Shown here piece after piece: positions 60,746 through 64,000 of a DNA stretch of 64,000 bases. Source of the stretch: Candidatus Gastranaerophilales bacterium (GTDB taxonomy: Bacteria > Cyanobacteriota > Vampirovibrionia > Gastranaerophilales > Gastranaerophilaceae); NCBI GenBank assembly GCA_910587815.1, contig CAJUNK010000014.1:5755-69754 (forward strand), written 5' to 3'. The first letter of the stretch is position 1. Every line of letters begins with the position of its first letter. The translations under genes and the position numbers were made by a program. The notes under the pieces were generated by a model that was not told the DNA's origin, ran no database searches, and saw nothing but the letters and a program-made list of their open reading frames with translations.

Positions 60746-63397
60746 ATGCACAAATTTTTTTATGATTATACCCATACATTGCCAACCTTCCCATTGCCCA
60801 ATCGGGCAAGAAAATTTCTAAAACCCACCACCCTGAACAAAACCCGTCATTGCGAGGATTTTCCCCTCCGTCATTGCGAGGGAGGCCTTGGCCGACCGCA
60901 GCCCTCCAAGAGGACCCAACTTGTACGAAATCAAGATTTCGGCAAGTGGAGGCAATTCAAAGCTGCCTTTTCCCATTCTGTCATTCCGAACTTGTTTTGG
61001 AATCTCAAACGTAGTATGGCATTCAGCTTGGTTGAACTCCTTATGGCACTTTTAGTAGCTTCTCTTTTAATGGCAGCCCTTGCACCTGTAATGACAAGGA
61101 AAATGAAAGAAGAAGTAAATATATATGGCACTATAAATAATGGAAACGATACCCACGGTGCCAAAATATTTGAATACGACCCTATCGCAGATTCAGATAA
61201 AGAATTTTCAAAATTTACATTCACACCACCTGCGGGTGTAAAAACAATCAGTCTTATAATTCAAGGTGCAGGCGGCGGCGGGGGTGGCAGCACATCAGGC
61301 TACAGCAGTTATGATAATGTTTTAGACACAACAGGTGCAGCAGAAAAAACAATCGAAATCAAAGATAATTTAATAGGTATTAAAAACGTACGCATAGACC
61401 TTACAGGCGGAGGTGGCGGCGGAGGAGGCTCTGTTATACCTTCCATAGATTGTAAAGAACCAAATTTACATAAATACATAAATGAAACCCAGGGAAATGG
61501 CACAAAACAGTGTGTTACAAAATTCAATATTGGAGATTCTGGAGGCCCAGCTTTTGCATCGGGCGCCATAAAATGCATTCAAGGCGACACATCCTACAAA
61601 GATAAATGTTCCAAATGCGGCATCACCACAGATCCAAGCTATGGCAAATGTTATTACATAGGTACATACACAGATTGCCATGCGGATTCAAAAGGCACCT
61701 ACAGCGGTTGTGGCAGAACTGCAAGTCAATTTTATGCAGCAAATGATGCTTGCAATTCATACACAGGCGCAAACGTTTCAAAAGGAGGATGGAGACTACC
61801 AAAGGTTAATGATGTAGCAAAATGGTATGCACACGCAGATGAACTAAACATCAACCAAGGTGCAAATGGCTTACAATCTTGTGTATATAGTCCAAACATG
61901 GCTGGTGTGGGTCATTGCGCAGGAAATATACCCACCAAAGGATGTTATGGTTCAGAATCACCCGGTGATGATTGCGATATAGATAGAACTTGGCTTACAG
62001 ACTTTGCAACAGGCTCTACAACATTGCGATGTTGGCTTAATGGAGGTATATTATCATATAACTGCACTGCTACTGCTGATATGGCCCCAAATAACGGTAT
62101 GTCAGCCCGCTGCCTTACAACCAATGCTATGGCATTTAACTATACTTATAAAACTGCTGGTGGCGGCAGTTCAGGTGTCAGAATTTACAACTACACCCTG
62201 CCTGAAAAATATAATAATAAACCTCTCCTTACAAAAGGAAATAAAATCACTATTTCAAGAGGTCAAAACGGTGTTGGCGGAGATAAAGGCATAAATGGTA
62301 CCGCAGGAGAACCAAGCTGCATAACAATCCGCGATGCATCAAACACAAGTATATTCTATTTTTGTGCAAATGGCGGCAATTTTGGCACCGCCTCTGCATC
62401 AGCCGGCGTGGGGGCAGGCGGTTCACAAAACGTTAATTGCAGAATAGGCACAAGTAGCGCAAATTATAACAATGTAAACTGTGCAAATTATGGCTCTTAC
62501 GTGCAAAGAGCTGGTATTACAGGAAATACGGCTACAGTTTCCTATAACCAGTCTGTTTCAGGTGGAAATGGCGGAAATTCCACATATAATACGTCTTTGA
62601 CAGGTGGCACAGGTGGAGCTTTGAATAATATAAACGGTCTTGCACCATCTGCATCCGGAAGTAATCTGCCATACGGCGCAGGCGGCGGAGGGGGAAGTGC
62701 AAACACTGCAAACGCAGGCAAAGGTGGAAACGGGTATATTGGTTTTGCAAAAATAACCTACGATATTGAAAGAACGGGCGCATCCGGCGGCGGAGGCGCA
62801 GGCGGAGCAATGATTGCGCTAACTTCACTTGAAGTAACACAAGGAAAAAGCTATGAAGTAATCGCAGGTAAAGGCGGAAATGGCGGCAATGTAAATACAG
62901 ATGGTAAAGACGGATATTTAAGCAGCTTTAAATATTCTAATACGCAAATTGCAAAGGCAGAAGGTGGAACTGGCGGTAAAACCGCAGATAACAGTCAAGA
63001 AAATGGCAAAGGTGGAACTGGTGGCACTGGCGGTAAAAAACCCGTTGTAACATTTGGCTTTGGAATAAAAACAGCAGCAGGTGAAAATGGCAAAAAAGGC
63101 GGTGATTTTGACACTTTGCTAAATAAAAGTATTGGCGCAAACGGCGGAAAATCAGGTATTGGAACATTAGGTGCCTGCGGTGCATTAACTTTTTATTCCA
63201 CAGATGCAGATTATTCAGAAGATTGCAAAATTACAAACGTAACTGGTGAAAACGCACCATATATTTTAAATACATTAATTATGGGGACAGATTACGGCAA
63301 AGCAGGGTCTGGCGGCGGCTCTGGTGCATTTGAAAGTTATTCGCTTTATGGCGCAGGTGGAAACGGTGCAAATGGATACGTATTTGTGAAATGGTAA
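60746..63397 (+). CDS. large glycine-rich prepilin/adhesin with lectin-like domain
   Basis: The 883-residue protein starts at an ATG behind a strong AAGGAGA site. The prepilin signal appears only at residue 91 (SMA, then FSLVELLMALLVASLLMAAL), with Ala before the cleavage point and Glu at +5. The first 90 residues translate REP-like DNA and would be removed on processing. A Gly-rich part follows (SLIIQGAGGGGGG near 175). Next is a lectin-like domain with GGWRLPKVNDVAKWYAHADE, CWLNGGILSYNC and MSARC. The second half is a GxGG-rich sheet region ending GGNGANGYVFVKW. It is likely a pilus-tip adhesin. If translation began at the ATG at 61016 the REP leader would be absent, but no site precedes it. 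Confidence 0.75.
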   Translation: MHKFFYDYTHTLPTFPLPNRARKFLKPTTLNKTRHCEDFPLRHCEGGLGRPQPSKRTQLVRNQDFGKWRQFKAAFSHSVIPNLFWNLKRSMAFSLVELLMALLVASLLMAALAPVMTRKMKEEVNIYGTINNGNDTHGAKIFEYDPIADSDKEFSKFTFTPPAGVKTISLIIQGAGGGGGGSTSGYSSYDNVLDTTGAAEKTIEIKDNLIGIKNVRIDLTGGGGGGGGSVIPSIDCKEPNLHKYINETQGNGTKQCVTKFNIGDSGGPAFASGAIKCIQGDTSYKDKCSKCGITTDPSYGKCYYIGTYTDCHADSKGTYSGCGRTASQFYAANDACNSYTGANVSKGGWRLPKVNDVAKWYAHADELNINQGANGLQSCVYSPNMAGVGHCAGNIPTKGCYGSESPGDDCDIDRTWLTDFATGSTTLRCWLNGGILSYNCTATADMAPNNGMSARCLTTNAMAFNYTYKTAGGGSSGVRIYNYTLPEKYNNKPLLTKGNKITISRGQNGVGGDKGINGTAGEPSCITIRDASNTSIFYFCANGGNFGTASASAGVGAGGSQNVNCRIGTSSANYNNVNCANYGSYVQRAGITGNTATVSYNQSVSGGNGGNSTYNTSLTGGTGGALNNINGLAPSASGSNLPYGAGGGGGSANTANAGKGGNGYIGFAKITYDIERTGASGGGGAGGAMIALTSLEVTQGKSYEVIAGKGGNGGNVNTDGKDGYLSSFKYSNTQIAKAEGGTGGKTADNSQENGKGGTGGTGGKKPVVTFGFGIKTAAGENGKKGGDFDTLLNKSIGANGGKSGIGTLGACGALTFYSTDADYSEDCKITNVTGENAPYILNTLIMGTDYGKAGSGGGSGAFESYSLYGAGGNGANGYVFVKW
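60846..61013 (+). repeat. REP-like units inside the prepilin leader
   Basis: Two REP families lie in frame. The CATTGCGAGG family is read as TRHCEDFPLRHCEGGLG and continues as KRTQLVRNQDFGKWRQF. The GTCATTCCGAACTTGTTTTG family near 60979 is read as SVIPNLFWNLK. The first is shared with 60260-60420, the second with the foldback at 37467-37778. Confidence 0.75.
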
Positions 63398-63657
63398 GGA
63401 TTATGTAACTAGTCCAGTGTCAGGCTATTCACTGGCTCATCGCCGCTGTCACGCCCTCACAAGGCACTAGTCGTTACACGAATTTATGAGTGTTACGAAT
63501 AGCGTCATCCCTGTAGGATCCTAAAGGCCCGTTTGTTTTCAAGGCTCCTGGGAAATCAAAGATTTCCACGTCGCCATCGTAGTGCTTTTGGTTCACGGGC
63601 TCATCGCTCGCTCACCATTCGCACCGGCTCACGCAATTTTTAGATGAACAACTTTTC
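63398..63657. other. gene-free, GC-richer stretch after the adhesin
   Basis: About 260 nt contain no supported gene. The stretch is richer in G+C than its surroundings, with a near-palindrome TCGTTACAC...GTGTTACGA (63472-63499, one mismatch) and two copies of GGCTCATCGC (near 63434 and 63599). It may be more degraded REP-type DNA. Confidence 0.4.
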
Positions 63658-63694
63658 GGGTATTGATTTTAGTAACCTTATCAATACCCTTTCC
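63658..63694 (+). terminator. terminator upstream of copy 4
   Basis: GGGTATTGAT (63658-63667) and ATCAATACCC (63680-63689) form a perfect 10-bp stem followed by TTTCCTT. It would stop transcripts from the adhesin gene before the copy-4 promoter. Confidence 0.65.
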
Positions 63695-63697
63695 TTA

Positions 63698-63826
63698 TGC
63701 TATAATCATAAATAGTCCCAAGAGTGTTAAAATTTACGGATTTTAGCAGCGGGTAAAACATAAAATTCAAATCGTCAGATAAGGTCATTATTTATAATGA
63801 TTTAATTTTGTCTTTAAAAAAGGTAA
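63698..63826 (+). ncRNA. structured leader of dispersed element, copy 4
   Basis: An extended -10 box TGCTATAAT (63698-63706) is followed by hairpin 1 (TGTTAAA 63725-63731 with TTTAGCA 63742-63748, loop with TTTACGG), the box ATCGTCAGATAAGG (63771-63784) and hairpin 2 (TCATT/AATGA, 63785-63800). Positions 63769-63789 match copy 2 exactly over 21 nt. The leader sits between a terminator and a start-less cassette. Confidence 0.5.
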
Positions 63827-64000
63827 ATACCATCTGATAGAGTATATTTTGTCAGATTAAATTACTTATCATCATTTCAAAAGACACAAACGCTATGCCA
63901 AGGCTGGTTTCCTTTTGAAACAAGCGTTGCAAAGGTAAAATACACCTTGCAGCTTTGTAACAACTATGGCGGCGAGAGCTCTGGTTCAGGCTCTGTGCGG
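63827..64000 (+). pseudogene. start of orphan lectin-like cassette, copy 4 (runs off the window)
   Basis: The frame follows a TAA at 63824-63826 and reads QTLCQGWFPFETSVAKVKYT, then LQLCNNYGGESSGSGSVR up to the window end. Copy 2 has VYTILQLCDGNS...GSVRC at the same place, so the rest of the cassette probably lies outside. No ATG is present; only a TTG near 63947. Confidence 0.45.

Overview
The window is AT-rich bacterial chromosome with short intergenic gaps and normal use of TGA as a stop. Gene content fits a non-photosynthetic gut cyanobacterial relative (Vampirovibrionia/Melainabacteria, probably Gastranaerophilales). The pointers are a FixC/FixX pair, many prepilin-type proteins with a G/YTLAEVL cleavage site, a glycogen/maltodextrin pathway, an FlhB/FliA-like pair, and small proteins that open with an M-x-I-N-S-I-S...F-x-G signature. 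This placement is inferred from family knowledge and was not tested by a search.

Layout. 1-7.8 kb: S10-spc ribosomal protein operon on the minus strand (rpsJ to rpsN, then rpsH), interrupted between rpsN and rpsH by a plus-strand gene. 7.9-10.8 kb: formyltransferase, endonuclease IV-like protein, prepilin, secG. 10.9-13 kb: two paralogous exported proteins, one with HExxH and one without, plus a zinc-ribbon protein. 13-16 kb: prfB (with its programmed frameshift), hisS and apt. 16-23.8 kb: a co-directional run of GT10 glycosyltransferase, flhB/sctU-like, sigma factor, malQ, phosphoesterase, MBL hydrolase and TPR protein. 25-31 kb: YqeG phosphatase, U32 protein, higBA, uvrA. 32-40 kb: aroE, topA, dprA, a TPR protein and fixX/fixC. 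40-47 kb: alaS, rsmI, cysS, purA. 48-55 kb: PdxA-like dehydrogenase, four-carbon acid sugar kinase, ssb, CHASE2-GGDEF cyclase, LCP transferase. 55-60 kb: bioB, ruvA, a hydrophobic microprotein, glgA, and a hybrid-cluster-protein homologue that seems to have lost its cluster. 60-64 kb: REP-like repeats and an 883-residue glycine-rich prepilin/adhesin.

The most unusual feature is an intergenic element found four times: 23758-24204 (+), 24244-24779 (-), 47370-47785 (-) and 63698 to the window end (+). Each has a -10 box, then a leader with a hairpin whose stem bases change in pairs between copies, an ATCGT(CA)-rich box and a second changing hairpin. A start-less coding cassette follows for the C-terminal part of a C-type-lectin-like domain. 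The scaffold codons of the cassettes are conserved and the positions between them vary strongly. They could be relatives of diversity-generating retroelement repeats, silent donor cassettes, or decaying gene ends. No reverse transcriptase or recombinase lies in the window, so the mechanism is open.
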